Assembly (NCBI RefSeq): GCF_040954835.1
Contig: NC_090703.1
Location: 6,505,001 to 6,569,000 of the forward strand
Length of the DNA: 64,000 bases
Reading direction: 5' to 3'
Origin: Lepisosteus oculatus
Lineage: Eukaryota; Chordata; Actinopteri; Semionotiformes; Lepisosteidae
Below, piece by piece: positions 34,534 through 46,800 of this stretch; the first letter of the stretch is position 1, and every line of letters begins with the position of its first letter. Position numbers and translations under genes: made by a program. The notes beneath the pieces are model-generated. The model had not been told where the DNA came from, did not search any database, and saw nothing but the letters and a program-made list of their open reading frames with translations.

Positions 34534-34802
34534 GTCATGTCATCGGGCCGGAATGCGGAAGTGCCCCGCGAGCTGCAGGTGCCCCTGCACCACCGCCTGG
34601 CCTCCCTGCCCAACCCCTCCCTGTCCCAGCGGGCCTGGGCCGAGCCGGGCCTCCTGCCCCCCCACGGAGGCTTCCGGGACCGCTTCGTCCTCCCGCCCGA
34701 GGACAAGTACCGCTGCGAGTCCTGCCGGCTGGTGCTGTGCAACCCGCGGCAGACGGAGTGTGGGCACCGCTTCTGCGAGACCTGCATCGCCGACCTGCTC
34801 AG
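34534..34802 (+). CDS. TRAF3: TRAF3 first coding exon: N-terminus and RING
   Basis: The acceptor CTGCAG is followed by GTC and the ATG at 34537. 88 codons, phase 2 out. The N-terminal 55 residues are divergent and proline-rich. The RING follows: YRCESCRLVLCNPRQTECGH then RFCETC, with CxxC, CGH and CxxC zinc ligands. No in-frame upstream ATG lies in this exon. Confidence 0.95.
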
Positions 34803-37800
34803 GTGAGGGGCTCTCGCCGGGCACCCCAGCTCCGGCTTCGCTGGGAGAGGCTGGGTGTGTTTCATCCACGACCGGACACCTGTCCACTAGCCTGCAGTGT
34901 AATCCTGGGGGGTTCATCCACAGCTTCTGGTTTGTGTGTGTGGTCTAATCGCGTAACGTGGACGGAGAGCCAAGAAGCACTCGTGCACTCGTGCACACGT
35001 GCACACGTGCGCTCTTTACTGTGCTTTGCACAAGGGCCTGTGTGCTCATGCGTGGGTTTTTATAAACGTGCGCGTAAACACAGATGAACCCAGTGGACAC
35101 TGTCTGAAGCCTAGCGCCATACTGATCATACTGTCTGCATTTCTAAGGAAATGATGCATGTTGTAATTTCCCTTTCTTTCAGTTTTTGTTTTTCCCTTCC
35201 AACATCCCGCTACAGATTTCTGAACAAATTGCTTCATTTGTTTCCATAGCCGATTGCTAATGTCTGTTCTTTTACTTTTATCCCAACTTTGCAATTAAGA
35301 AAAGTACAGGCCTCGATTTGAAATACGCTGGTGAACATGGCAAAGATGCACAAAAAAGGCCCTTACATTCCCAAATGATTAAGTCTGGAGAATGTGAAGT
35401 TGTCTCACGTAGGCTGGACATGAGATCCTGTGAGGCTTCACTGGCCTCTAGACCAGAACTCCAGGGATTTGTAGGTCTGTTTTAGTCATCACCTGCGTAA
35501 AGCACAGGGAGAAATGTGCAGTTTGATCAATATGGAAAATAAGTGGCTCGATAAACGACCGCTTACAGTGGAATTAAGTGACCCAGAGGTCAGTCGGTGA
35601 CCAGGTCTGCTCACCACTGCGGTAGAAATATTGCTCTTAACAACAATTACCATTTTTCTTTATCAGCAAACCAAATGCAGTGTGCCCAGCAGACGATGAG
35701 CCTTTGTTTGCAGACAAGGTAAAAACTCTACGCCCGTCTCTGCGGTCCTGCAATATTATTCACTTATCACTCTACTGTGATGTAATTATGCTTCAGAATG
35801 TCATATATGTGCAAAAATCCCCCTTTACTTAAAAAAGAAATGAACCGCTTTCGCGGTTTTGCATATGTATATGTATTTCATAAGTATCTTGGAATCCGCA
35901 TACGTCCTGAGGGTTAGAAGCTATTCTAGGGACTTCAGTTTAGTTGTTCATTTAATTACTAATAAAAGGTTTCTATTATGCTCGAGTTCCGAAAGTTGTA
36001 TTGACGTTCTTATTTGTTTCTCCAGATATTTAGGGACGTGTGCTGCCATCGAGAGATTATGGCGCTCAAGGTGCACTGCAGGAGTGAAAAGAACGGGTGC
36101 AAAGAGCAGATGAGTTTACAAACCGTTATGGTAAGTGCTGTGCTTTCATTAGCAGTCTAGGATCGCTTACAAGGTGGGGAGAGGTCCAGATTGGGACTTG
36201 AAGACATGGGAGTTCTCCTGCCATGGCAGAGGCATTCCAGATTCCAGACGGAAGAGGAAAATTAGAGGCAGACTGAGACCCTCTCTTTATACCTTGTATA
36301 TTGCATCTGTGATAATTGCACACTCATTCCAAATGTTTAGAGGGTACTTGACATCTGCGTACTGCAGAGAGTTAAATCAGTGTGGTAATTACCGGTGGAT
36401 TAACGATAAAAAGAAATGTTAGAAGAACTTTTAGTGCAGCTTCAGCAGCAACCATAATGCAAGCGCCTTCACCAAGAGGAATGGAGAGAAACTTTGGGGG
36501 GTAAGTGTAGACATGCTTTTATTTAAAAAAATAGGGATTTGTACACTGAAGCCGCAGTTTTTCTATAGCTGTTTCAGGCAACTGGAAAAGAGTTAATCCA
36601 TTGTGTTTTCAAAGTGAGCCGCCAGATTCTCCCCACCACAGACTGTTCTGGGTTAAGAACCATGTGGTTAGGTGTTGTAAACTCTCACTGCTGTACAGGT
36701 GGTTTTAAAGGGCAGGCCACTGTAGACTCTCATCCCACTTCCTTCCAGCCCGGGCTGCAGAATGTAAAATGTTTTACGTCACCGCCCCCCCCCCCAATAA
36801 GAAAACTGAATCATTTCCTCTCTAATTATAATTTGTCCATGATATTTGAAACAAAATCCCCTGCCGGTTCAGAGTAACCCACAGCGTGCAGGCTGAGGTT
36901 GTCGCAGGCTGGCTGGGTCAGGTATGTCTGAAAAGGTGGGGGTGACTGGAGGGTGGATTTTCCTCTGTTCCTTATCCGGTAAGAACTGGCTGCGCCACAC
37001 TTGCTCACACTTTCTCCGGCTGCACAACTGGCTGGAACAAGAAGAGAACCCAAGAACATTTGTAGCTCTAAATCGATTGTGAAATAGTGGCTTATTTTCA
37101 TTGTCTTACTAATGATTATTTAGTGAGCTCAAGAAGTCTTTTCCATTATCACCCGTTTGACAGTGCACATGGCAATAAAGTCAGATAGTCGAGATCAGAA
37201 TCATTGGTGACTTTTCATATGGAAAAGACAGATGACAAGGTGCGCAGCAATATAAAATAACCGGGACTGTCCTGATTGCTTCACCATGACAGATTGCTAA
37301 AGGAAATTTAATCGGTAATTAATCTGCACCTAGTGGTTTATGGTGTGTTGTACGAATTGACTGCAGGGCACTGTTTGTGGACCACTCAGTCAGCGTCCAT
37401 GGGAACAAGAGGGCTCTGACAGATTCAGAGATTCCAGCTTGCAGGAAGGCAACGGATTGCTTTGACAATGAGCATGGACTTTTCCAAGCTAGATCGATGT
37501 CAGAGTAAAGGTGCTCATTGCAATTCACAGTTCACAGTCTGCGAATCAGATAGCTGGACATACTGCCACCATTTTCGTAGGGCTGGGGGTCAGTCATGGT
37601 CACCCTGATGACTCTTCCGGCTGCTGTGCACTCTACTCTAACAGGGAAACAACCTGCAACTTTTCTTCATATTGAGGAAGACGTCACTCCTCACGATCCT
37701 GGGCTCCTCAGTTTCCCAGAAGTTCAAGTCAACTCTTTTTCTCGCCCAGACTTTTTTTTTTTTTTTTTTTTACATGACGGACAGCGGCAGACTAGAGGAG

Positions 37801-40800
37801 TATGAAAGGGGTTTGAATTGCCCTCGTCATGTCTTTGTCGTCTTGATTTTCGCAGGATCACCTGAACGCGTGCCCGTATTTTGAAGTCCCCTGCCCCCTT
37901 GGTAAATGTAAGGAGAAGATGATGAGGAAGGACATGCCTGAGCACTTGAACTGGAAGTGCAAATACCGGGAGGAGACCTGCCAGTACTGCAAGCGGAAGA
38001 TGGCGGTCACAGAGATACAGGTGTGTGTGTTATTCTTGCTTCTCCTACCTAGTGACCGTGTGCTTTGTCCTGCTATTACTGATGTTGATGCACGAAAAAG
38101 CGACTATACCAAACCTGATGTGAACACATGGAAGAAAATCAAACTGCTGTGATGCAGCATTCAACTTTTTAAAAACTTTCAGGCCATCCACACCTTCATG
38201 CTCACTGTTACAGAATTCATTTTACACCTTTCGGATGCAGCAGTTAGCTGAGGTCCTCAGTGAAAGATGATCTGGCTCTGTTCTTAAGAGTGGGGGCGGT
38301 AGCCCTGCTATCCTAATCGTGTAAATAAAAACGCGATTGCTTTCAGACCTTTTCAACAGTGGTTTACAAAAAATCAGGAGTATTGGGGATGCAGTGCTGT
38401 GCTGTGTATCAGTATAGTGGCCTTCCCTCCTGTGGTCACTGTGCAGTGGCCAGGACAGGCCCAGACATTGGCCAAGCAGATGGGCAATGTGTCCCTCCTG
38501 GTCGGACTGACCTCTGGGAGCACAACTTTGGGTGGAAATGTGCACAGTGGGCAAGCCTGCTGCCCTGACATCAAATCTGTCATCCTGCTGCTACAATTTA
38601 CATGGTGCAGATGTGCCATCCAGCTTTGACCTCTGTTCTGCATATTGTTTCCATTACTTTCAGTCTGCTGAGAGCAAGAATGCAAGTTGGCATTGGAATT
38701 GCTATTGTTATCTACGACACGTGATCCATAAATTACTTTCTACCTAGAGGGATGTAATAACTTTATTCAGAACTACGACAGTGCAAAAGAAAAGGAACAA
38801 TGAGCTACACTGCGTTTTTGAGTCTCATTGAGTTAGGCTACTGGGTTATGCCAGAGGGCTTATTAACGTGTTGTGAGAAGTTTGGTCTGAGGATCCGAGG
38901 AGTGAGGGGAGGTGAAGTAAGAGCCGTGGATTATGACATCCAGCAAAGATGAGTTCATTGGTTGGAGATTTTCTAGGTTTTGTTTTATAAACCTGCGCCT
39001 TGTTAGAGATATAGAGTCATAGACTGTAAAATAGGGTAATAGCATTTTGAAATAAAAACCTAAGGAATTTTTATTTGCTGACACCCACCCTGCTTTGTAC
39101 TCTGTGCTCTGGAACTTCCTCTGAACTCCTTGGTTTGGTTTTGCAGTGACTGGAAAGGGCCGGTAGTCCACTCTGTGAGTAAGGAAGGTGAAACCAGTTT
39201 TTTTCACAAAGCAGCTGTTAGAAATTGGTGGGGTGTTGCTAGACCAATTGTAGATTTGAGATTCTTATATATTTATCCGGCTACATCCAGTGCGGTTTCC
39301 TGACTGGACTTTCTTATGAGAAGCAGTAAGAGGAAAATAAAAAACCTAAAACGTCCGTCTCCTCTGGAAACGGTGCGCTGATGTCAGGTAGCTCAGCTGC
39401 GCAGTCTGGAACCATGTGCTTGTCCCTTGCCGGGTTTCAGTGAGAACACGTGAGGAAGTGTTACTCATGTGCCAGCCTGGGAGTGCTCTCCGTGCCGGAG
39501 CAGGGTGGCCCAGGCCCTCTGCGTAGGTAAGAGAATTGCAGTCACTGTAGCGCGGAGAGGAAGGAGTTAAATCTGATCGTGCGTTATACCATTATCATTC
39601 CTTGCACAGGATTCGTTTTCATGAAAGCCGCCCTGAGGGGATTACCTCCCAGCAGAGGGTATCTTTTATAGTAATTCTGAGCGTTTCTCTGCAGAAGTGT
39701 GATGTTTCAGTCTAAACCTGCTCAGGACGTTTCTCCTGGTGGACAACACCCTCCCCTCCCCTCCCCTCCCCAGCACGGCCAGTTCATTTCAGTGGAGTTA
39801 CAGGAAAGGCTCCTTTCTTCAGCCTCCCTGGCACCTGCGGGAGGGGTGGTCTTCAGCGCGGTACTCTTTGAAGGTCTGAAGACACCGTTAAGGTTCAGGC
39901 CATGAAGCCCCCACTGAACCTCAGAACCTCTTGAAACCACACAAGCTGGACAAAACAAGAAACAAAAGGGCACACCCTTCCTCCCGATTGAGCACCGCGT
40001 AGGCTAGAAAAAAACAACAAACACTGTGAAGAAATATGCTGTGCTCCGAATACTGGTTTCTCAGCTCTTTCGTTTCCAGCAGCTTCGCAGAAAATGTCTT
40101 CAAAAAACAAGTTCACTTCGGTTCAGATTCTTGTAATTTTGTGAAACTGGTTCATACTAAACTTTAGTGAGTTTTAAATCAACATTGTACTCACAGCCTG
40201 AATTATTATAAATACAGTTTGTACAAGTTCTTGACTGCAGATTGGTGCCTCCATGTGGTACACCAGACCTCTTTGAAAAGAATAATATTCAGCTGCCAGG
40301 ATGTATGTCTGTGTTGTGTTCACCAGCTCCAGAAGAACCCAGAGCGTTCCCTATTGCAGGGCCTCATAATAATAATTCCTTGCCAATCGGATAGTGCTTC
40401 TCATCCCAGAGGAACTCGAAAGTGCTTTACATATAGGAGTTACCCACCACCGACGTGCAGCCAGAACCGAGGAGACGTGCAGCAGCCATTCTGCAGCGGT
40501 AGATCAGATCTTCACCAGTTTTAAAGGACAGAATTTGGATAGGCCAGATCATCTGAGCCTAAAGCAGAACTGAGCCAAAATAGTGGGGCTAACGCCCCTA
40601 CTCTTAACAACAGGTTATGTAGTCAGGAGCTCAGATAAATGTTGCATCTGAAAGTCAAATCCTCCCAAAGTGTCCGCCATCACCACACCGGGACGGTGGT
40701 TTAGAAATTCTGGTCCAGAGGGAAGACTGCCACCTACTGGTCTACCAACACCACTGACTGCAGCAGCCTGGCTTTTCTTAAGGATCTCCCAGTACTGGCA

Positions 40801-43800
40801 AGGCCCAGCTCAGCTTAGCTGTCCTTTTTTCATGTCTTTCAGAAACACAAAGAGACTGTATGTCCTTCCTATCCAGTGCCCTGCCCCAATAAATGTAGTT
40901 ACACTGCTATTTTAAGGAGTGAGGTAAGTAAAGCCCTTTTCTTGCTTGTCACTGGCTCTACAGATAGTGATATCTGTGGAATTTAGTTCCTCTCTCTTGG
41001 TTATTTTATATATTAAGTGATGGGCGTAATTTGGTGAGTAGTGAGTGACTGAGTAAGTGTGTGGTTCTTCATCAGTTTGTGAGTGATTTGAGGTTTACAG
41101 GGAATTGAGTTTGAAAGTGCAGTGCAGTAGCCCCCGTACATTCATTAATGTAGTCAATTAACAGAGCCATGGCAAATACTAGTCATTAATGTAGTCGTTC
41201 AGCGTGAATAAAATTGAAAATGACACTTCAGTTCATTTCCTGTGACACATCTGGTCGGTACCGCATAGTGAAGCATTGACCCCTTTTTGAATAAAGTTAT
41301 TCTTAAAATGCTACGCAATACAGAGAAGGCTCTGTAAAAAACACATTTCTGAATCAAATGAATTAATCCAGTGTCTTTTTTTTTTCCTCCCCATTTCTCT
41401 AGCTCCCTAATCACCAACATGATTGCCCAAATGCCCAGACTAACTGTGTGTTCAGTCGCTATGGATGCACGTTCAAGGTGAAGCAGTGTTGATATGACTT
41501 GTTTTTTTTCTGGGAGTGTGGGAACAGTTGTTTCTATTCCAATAAGTTACAATCCCACACCTCATCTCCAGAATGCTGTAATGCTCACATCTTTAAACAC
41601 TCATTAGACATTGTTACAAGGAGATTATATTTCCTATGCATCCAATTTTATATATGTGAAAATGTTTTTGGATTGTCAAACGGCCACCATATATTCAGAG
41701 GAGCAATACAAAAAGGCTGGTTTAATAATTGAAGAGCAATTTTAAAATCCAGAGGGAGGATTTCACCAAAAAATTTTTAATTTTTCCCGTGGTAATTACT
41801 ATGAATTAATTTACGGCAGAATTTGTTAAGAATGGGTAAAACAGACCCCCCACTGCCTCTTACTGAGCTCGCTGTCTCTATCTTTCCTGTAGGGTCTCAA
41901 TCAGGAAATGAGGGCCCACGAAGCCAGTTGTATTTCGGATCACCTCAAGCTTATGGTCACCAGGAACCTTGCTTTGGAAACCAAGGTAAGTACTTGTCTT
42001 TCCGACTGCCTCTGCCAGGGGCTGTTCAGTGAGGATTGTATCCTCCCTCTGCCGAAGCACAGCTCTCCTTGAGGATGGTATTTCATGACGCAGCGCGTTG
42101 CTTGGGGGTAGGGATCTGTGGAGAAGAAAAGCCCAACTGTTTTGTGTTTTCAAGAGTCGCATTTTCAGCTAGCGTTCAGAATGACTTCATCAGCCACCTA
42201 ACTGAACTCGCTCAAGAGCGATAGTCCTAGCTTATCTAATATGACGGTGCTAAAAAACACAGAACAGTGCATCGTCTTAGTCTCTTCCTCCTGGGGAGAG
42301 CCCTCTGATGGGGCTGTCCTTGTGTGCTGTATTTAGAGAAGGGTGTGGGGTGAGATTTCTTGATCTGCTTTAACATGCTGAGCCTCTTTATCTTAATGTC
42401 ACTGTGTTCAGTCTCTTCTGTTCGCGACCTGTTATCTGCTGAAAGGGAATTATGAAAATATTACAAAACGCTTGTGCATTTTGCACTGCACTGGGCTGCA
42501 ATGACAGCCTCTACTAGTAATTTCGCTATCTGTGGTTAGGGGAGAGAAAGCGTGTCATGCAGCACATGAAAGATCACCCTGCTCTTTATACAGTTACAAT
42601 AAGTTTGCGTTTTAATCGGGAAACTCTCGCTTGGTTTGCCCAGGAGTTATTAGATTGCAGAGAAGAGGTGCGAAATGATGATTTCAGCTCAGTCCCGCAC
42701 ATGCCGAGTGCGATACTACGCTGAGATTTCGGGAAATGTCTTGCAAAACACTTACTCACCGTGCTAGGGGGCTCGGTGCTTGTTGGCGTTGTTTTAAATA
42801 ATCTTTGCTTGCTTTGAGCCCGTCTTAAAGTTACACGTATGCAGTTAGCATGAATGGAACTCATTCAGTGATCACTTTACTGGATGACCTCTGTACACTG
42901 TTAGTTGTTTGAAGAACCAATGGGGCATTTTTTCAGAGAGTGGTTTATATGGGCATTGTTTTGCTGAAACTCCGAAGAAAGTCTTATGTTGATTAGCTGT
43001 CCTTGGGGCGGGTGGCTTTTCCTCTTCAACGCTGCAGAGTGTCATCAGAATGAGTGTGAACATGAGTGTGCGTTCCTGGTCTGAGGTACGCTTGCTGTTT
43101 GAATCACTGGAAATCCCAGGGCCCAGTCTGCGCTTCCCAGACGGCCCAGTCATGCTCCAGTCACATGCCTGGGCTGGGAGAGAGGAAGTGCAGCTGCTGT
43201 GGAGGTACGATAGAGGAGCGTGCCGGACTCGGGGCCCGTTTTCCTTTCAGAGGTGTGAAAAGCCTGTCCACAGTGCCAGACCAGACCACGCTACGGAAGG
43301 GCCGGGGTTGAGTGTGCGGCTCCCCTTTATCAAACTATTCTTTCACAAAAACCGGTGGTCAAATTACAGGCAGTGTCCAATCGTGGTCTGTTTTTCTCAG
43401 ACTTGTTACAGCCCCTGAGCTGATGCAGTGGTTTTCAGAGTTTAGAGTTATGGCTGATGCTTTCATCCACAGTGTCTTAACATGTGAACCCTGGGCATTT
43501 TCCCCAGCCAAGGGGATGAAAATCCTGTGTTCACAGATATGCCGATACTTCAAGGGGGTCTTCCCTTTGAGAGCAGAGGCCTCTATTAACGTTTTATGGG
43601 AAGATTTAACAAAAAATAACAAGAATTCATTGCCTCGTACTCATTTCAATTCTCATGCTCACTTGGGATTTGAAACAGTTTTGGGCCCCCTCTGCTTCTC
43701 TTTCCTGGAAGGACCGACTGCAGGCAGCTGTGCAGGATTCCCATATATTACCCTTTGAATCCCCCCGATGCTTGGTGAAAACCTGAAGCATTTACCAGCA

Positions 43801-46800
43801 GACCTGAGCGTCTTACAGTAACTCTGTGGAAGCTGACAATAACTGAGACATGCATTTGCATGAATGAGCTTCTCAAGTGGGAAATGAAAACTCCCGATTG
43901 GACTGACAAAGATCGGTCTGATGCATGAGTTCATTTCTAGACTACAGAAAGACCTACTTCTCCTTGCCTCTTCCTTCTTTCTGCGGGCTGATGGCAGTAC
44001 TGTGCTGCTCTGCCTTCTGCCTGTAGCGCTGTCCTGACTGGCTGCCTCGGTGTGCTCTGATATCTGTCACCTGGTCTGTCCTTTGGGACCCTCGGGGATT
44101 ACGCATGGAGACAGAAAAACTGAGAAGTAAGAATTAAACAGCGGAGAAAAGAAGAAAAGAGGGTTTTTTTCTATCTAAAAATCCCTTTTCAGAAACGATA
44201 CTGAATGCTAAATGGTTTCCTCTTTTGCAGTTCACCCAATGACAAAAAACTAGAATAATACTCCATTACTAGGTTTTACACAGCCATGTCTTGCCACAGG
44301 TCTAAGGGATTACAAAAGAGAAGTCTATTAAATTGGGCAGTAGGGTGTCGTGACAGTTAGCCAGCAGCCATATCACTCTGCAACTCACAACTGGCAGCCC
44401 ACTGGAGCTCAGCAGGTGTGAGCCTGGTCAGTACCTGGATGGGAGACTCCTGGGAAAGCTAAGGTTGCTGCTGGAAGAGGTGTTAGTGGGGCCAGCAGGG
44501 GGCGCTCTCACCCTGCGGTCTGTGTGGGTCCTAATGCCCCAGTATAGTGACGGGGACACTATACTGTAAACAGGTGCCGTCCTTCGGATGAGACGTAAAA
44601 CCAAGGTCCTGACCCTCTGTGATCATTAAAAATCCCAGGGTGTTTCTCGAAAAGAGTAGGGTTGTAACCCCGGCGTCCTGGCCAAATTTCCATTGGCCCT
44701 TACCAATCATGGCCTCCTAATAATCCCCATCTATTCTTTGGCTTCATTACTCTGCTCTCCTCCCCACTGATAGCTGATGTGTGGGGAGAGTACTGGTGCA
44801 CTATGGCTGCCGTCGCATCATCCAGGTGAGGCTGCACACTGGTGGTGGTGGAGTAGAGGGCTTTGAGTGGAGTGTCCAGAAAAGCACTATATAAGTGTTA
44901 GCAATTATTATTATTATTAGTTCAGGTGGGTAGCTGCGTCAGCATGCGTAGGCTGCAAAGGAACAAGTAATAGTTTTATTCCATGCTGAAAAAAAGAAGA
45001 AAGAGAACACAACGTTTCGGCCGTGGAGCCTTCTTCAGGTGTCATTATTATTAGCACTGCAGCCTCAGAGCTCTTCGGTCCTGGGTTCAAGCCCTGCCTG
45101 ATCTGCCATCTGTGTGCAGTTTGTCAACTCTTGCCTTCACATGAGCTTTCTCCCAGTGCTGGCTGGGTTAATTGGTGTGTCTCTAAATTGCTCCTTGGTG
45201 ATTGTGTTTTTGTGAAGCCTGGTATCCAAGAAGTAGGTGCTGCCTTGTGCCCTGTGATTCCAGACTGTCATAAGTAGCAGCTTTCTGATAATTGACAGAT
45301 TTTATTTTTTTTTGGGACAAGCCTGGTTTCTAATAGAGGACGGTCTTTATGATTCATCACCGGCTTGATTCTAAAAATGCAGAACCCCCTACCCCAAGTC
45401 TTCAAGCATTAACCCCTGCTTAGCCCTCCTCCTTTTAAGTAGCGTTTTATATCTTTGGGTTCAGAGCACTCTGAATCCCCTTCCCCTTTCTCTTGTGAAC
45501 CCACCGGGCAGTGGGGGCTCCGCTGCAGTCGCTGTGGAAGCATCACAGCTCTGATTAGGGCAGGGGGAGGCAGGCGGGGCAGAAGAGTGAAGAGGGGAAC
45601 ACGCCGGGGGGCTTAACTGTTGAGGGGCAGCCAGTGTGTGAACCTTCACCTGACACCTGCCGGGACAGCCGCAGGAGTGCGGAGGCTGTGGACCATTGAT
45701 GGGTTGTGCTGTGCATAGTGCGTAGTGGTGTGAAACAGTCCCGCCCAAATCCTAAGAGAAGAGTACTGAATCGATTGTGTAAGTGTTCACAGGTTCCTGC
45801 GAAGCCTCCCACAGGGTGCTGTAGACATTCATTGAGCAGCACTCCCGTACAGAGATTGAATGGTTCTTCTGGATCGTCATATCATTTGCTTTTGCCCCCC
45901 TTTAACAAATATTTGATTATTACAGTTGATTTGTTCAGGTGATGCTTTGATCCAGAGGAAATTAGATGTGTACTCATTTACTCAGCTGGGTGTGTTACTG
46001 CAGCAGTCTGAGGGAAGGGCCTGACCTGCGACTCAAGCCAGCAACCTTCCAGTTAAAAACCCAGAGCTCGGGCCACTGGCCCACACTGCTGGAAACACAT
46101 GTACTGTCACACCTGTTTCCTTCCTTTCTCTTTTCCCGAGTGGAAGTTTGTGCAGTGTTTCATGAGATCTGCAGTGAATCCTTTCACACTCTCTCTCATG
46201 CGGTCATTCCTCCACGCACACAAACCTGTAAAGGTCGCCCTAAAATAACGAACGGGCCGTTTGTCGTCTTCCAGATGGAGGATGTGAAGAGGGAACTTAA
46301 CGAGCGGCACAAAGTCCTGCCGGGGCTCCACGCTCGCCTCTCGGAGATGGAAACGCGGTATGATGAAATCCGAGAAAAGACCAAGCAAATGGAACTGAAG
46401 ATCGGAAGCATCCAGGTGAGTAGTGCTATTGCATCAATCCGTGCGTGCGTTTTTCTTTAAGGCAATGAGCTTGAATTAAATGTGCAAAAACTTACACTGG
46501 CGTTAAAAAAAAAAAAAAAAAACACTTCCCGACCCCAGCTCATTTATTCATTGGTGCCTCCAAGCCGCTGTCTGAAATTCCAGACAGTCGCTAGGTGAGA
46601 ATCCTGGTTTCCACGGCAACTGCCAGACCCGCGCTGCGGCAGGGGTTTGGCGGAGAGAGAGCTATCGCCTTCCACACCGACACACCCTGGAGAAAGACTG
46701 CGCCCCGGCTTCTGATCCGGGGCCAGGCCTGCCTGTGTGGCCTGGTGTCAGGTCTCGAATCCTGCAGTTGAGCATCAAAACAAACTGAGGGACCTTAACG

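Larger units (their letters stand above)
38021..40842 (+). other. TRAF3 intron (2.8 kb) with an antisense 5S-derived SINE
   Basis: GT-AG intron. A CCCTC-type repeat lies at about 39751-39774 and an antisense 5S-derived SINE at about 40366-40820. The SINE ends only about 20 nt before the acceptor AG. Confidence 0.7.
41986..46274 (+). other. TRAF3 intron (4.3 kb), repeat-rich
   Basis: The largest internal TRAF3 intron. Between about 44350 and 45290 it holds a 5S-derived SINE, a Penelope-like terminus and a tRNA-SINE in succession. A degenerate tRNA-SINE lies at 45935-46095. The part from 42000 to 44340 holds nothing I recognise. No coding exon appears to be missing. Confidence 0.7.

Noticed and set aside
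44355-44480. A genuine 5S rRNA gene
   Set aside because: The 5S similarity is imperfect and runs directly into a SINE body and ATT tail. A related antisense copy exists at 40366, so it is a SINE head.
41986-46274. A missing TRAF3 exon in the long intron
   Set aside because: The coiled-coil exons on either side have the same lengths (31, 47 and 58 residues) as the human protein segments, so nothing is missing.
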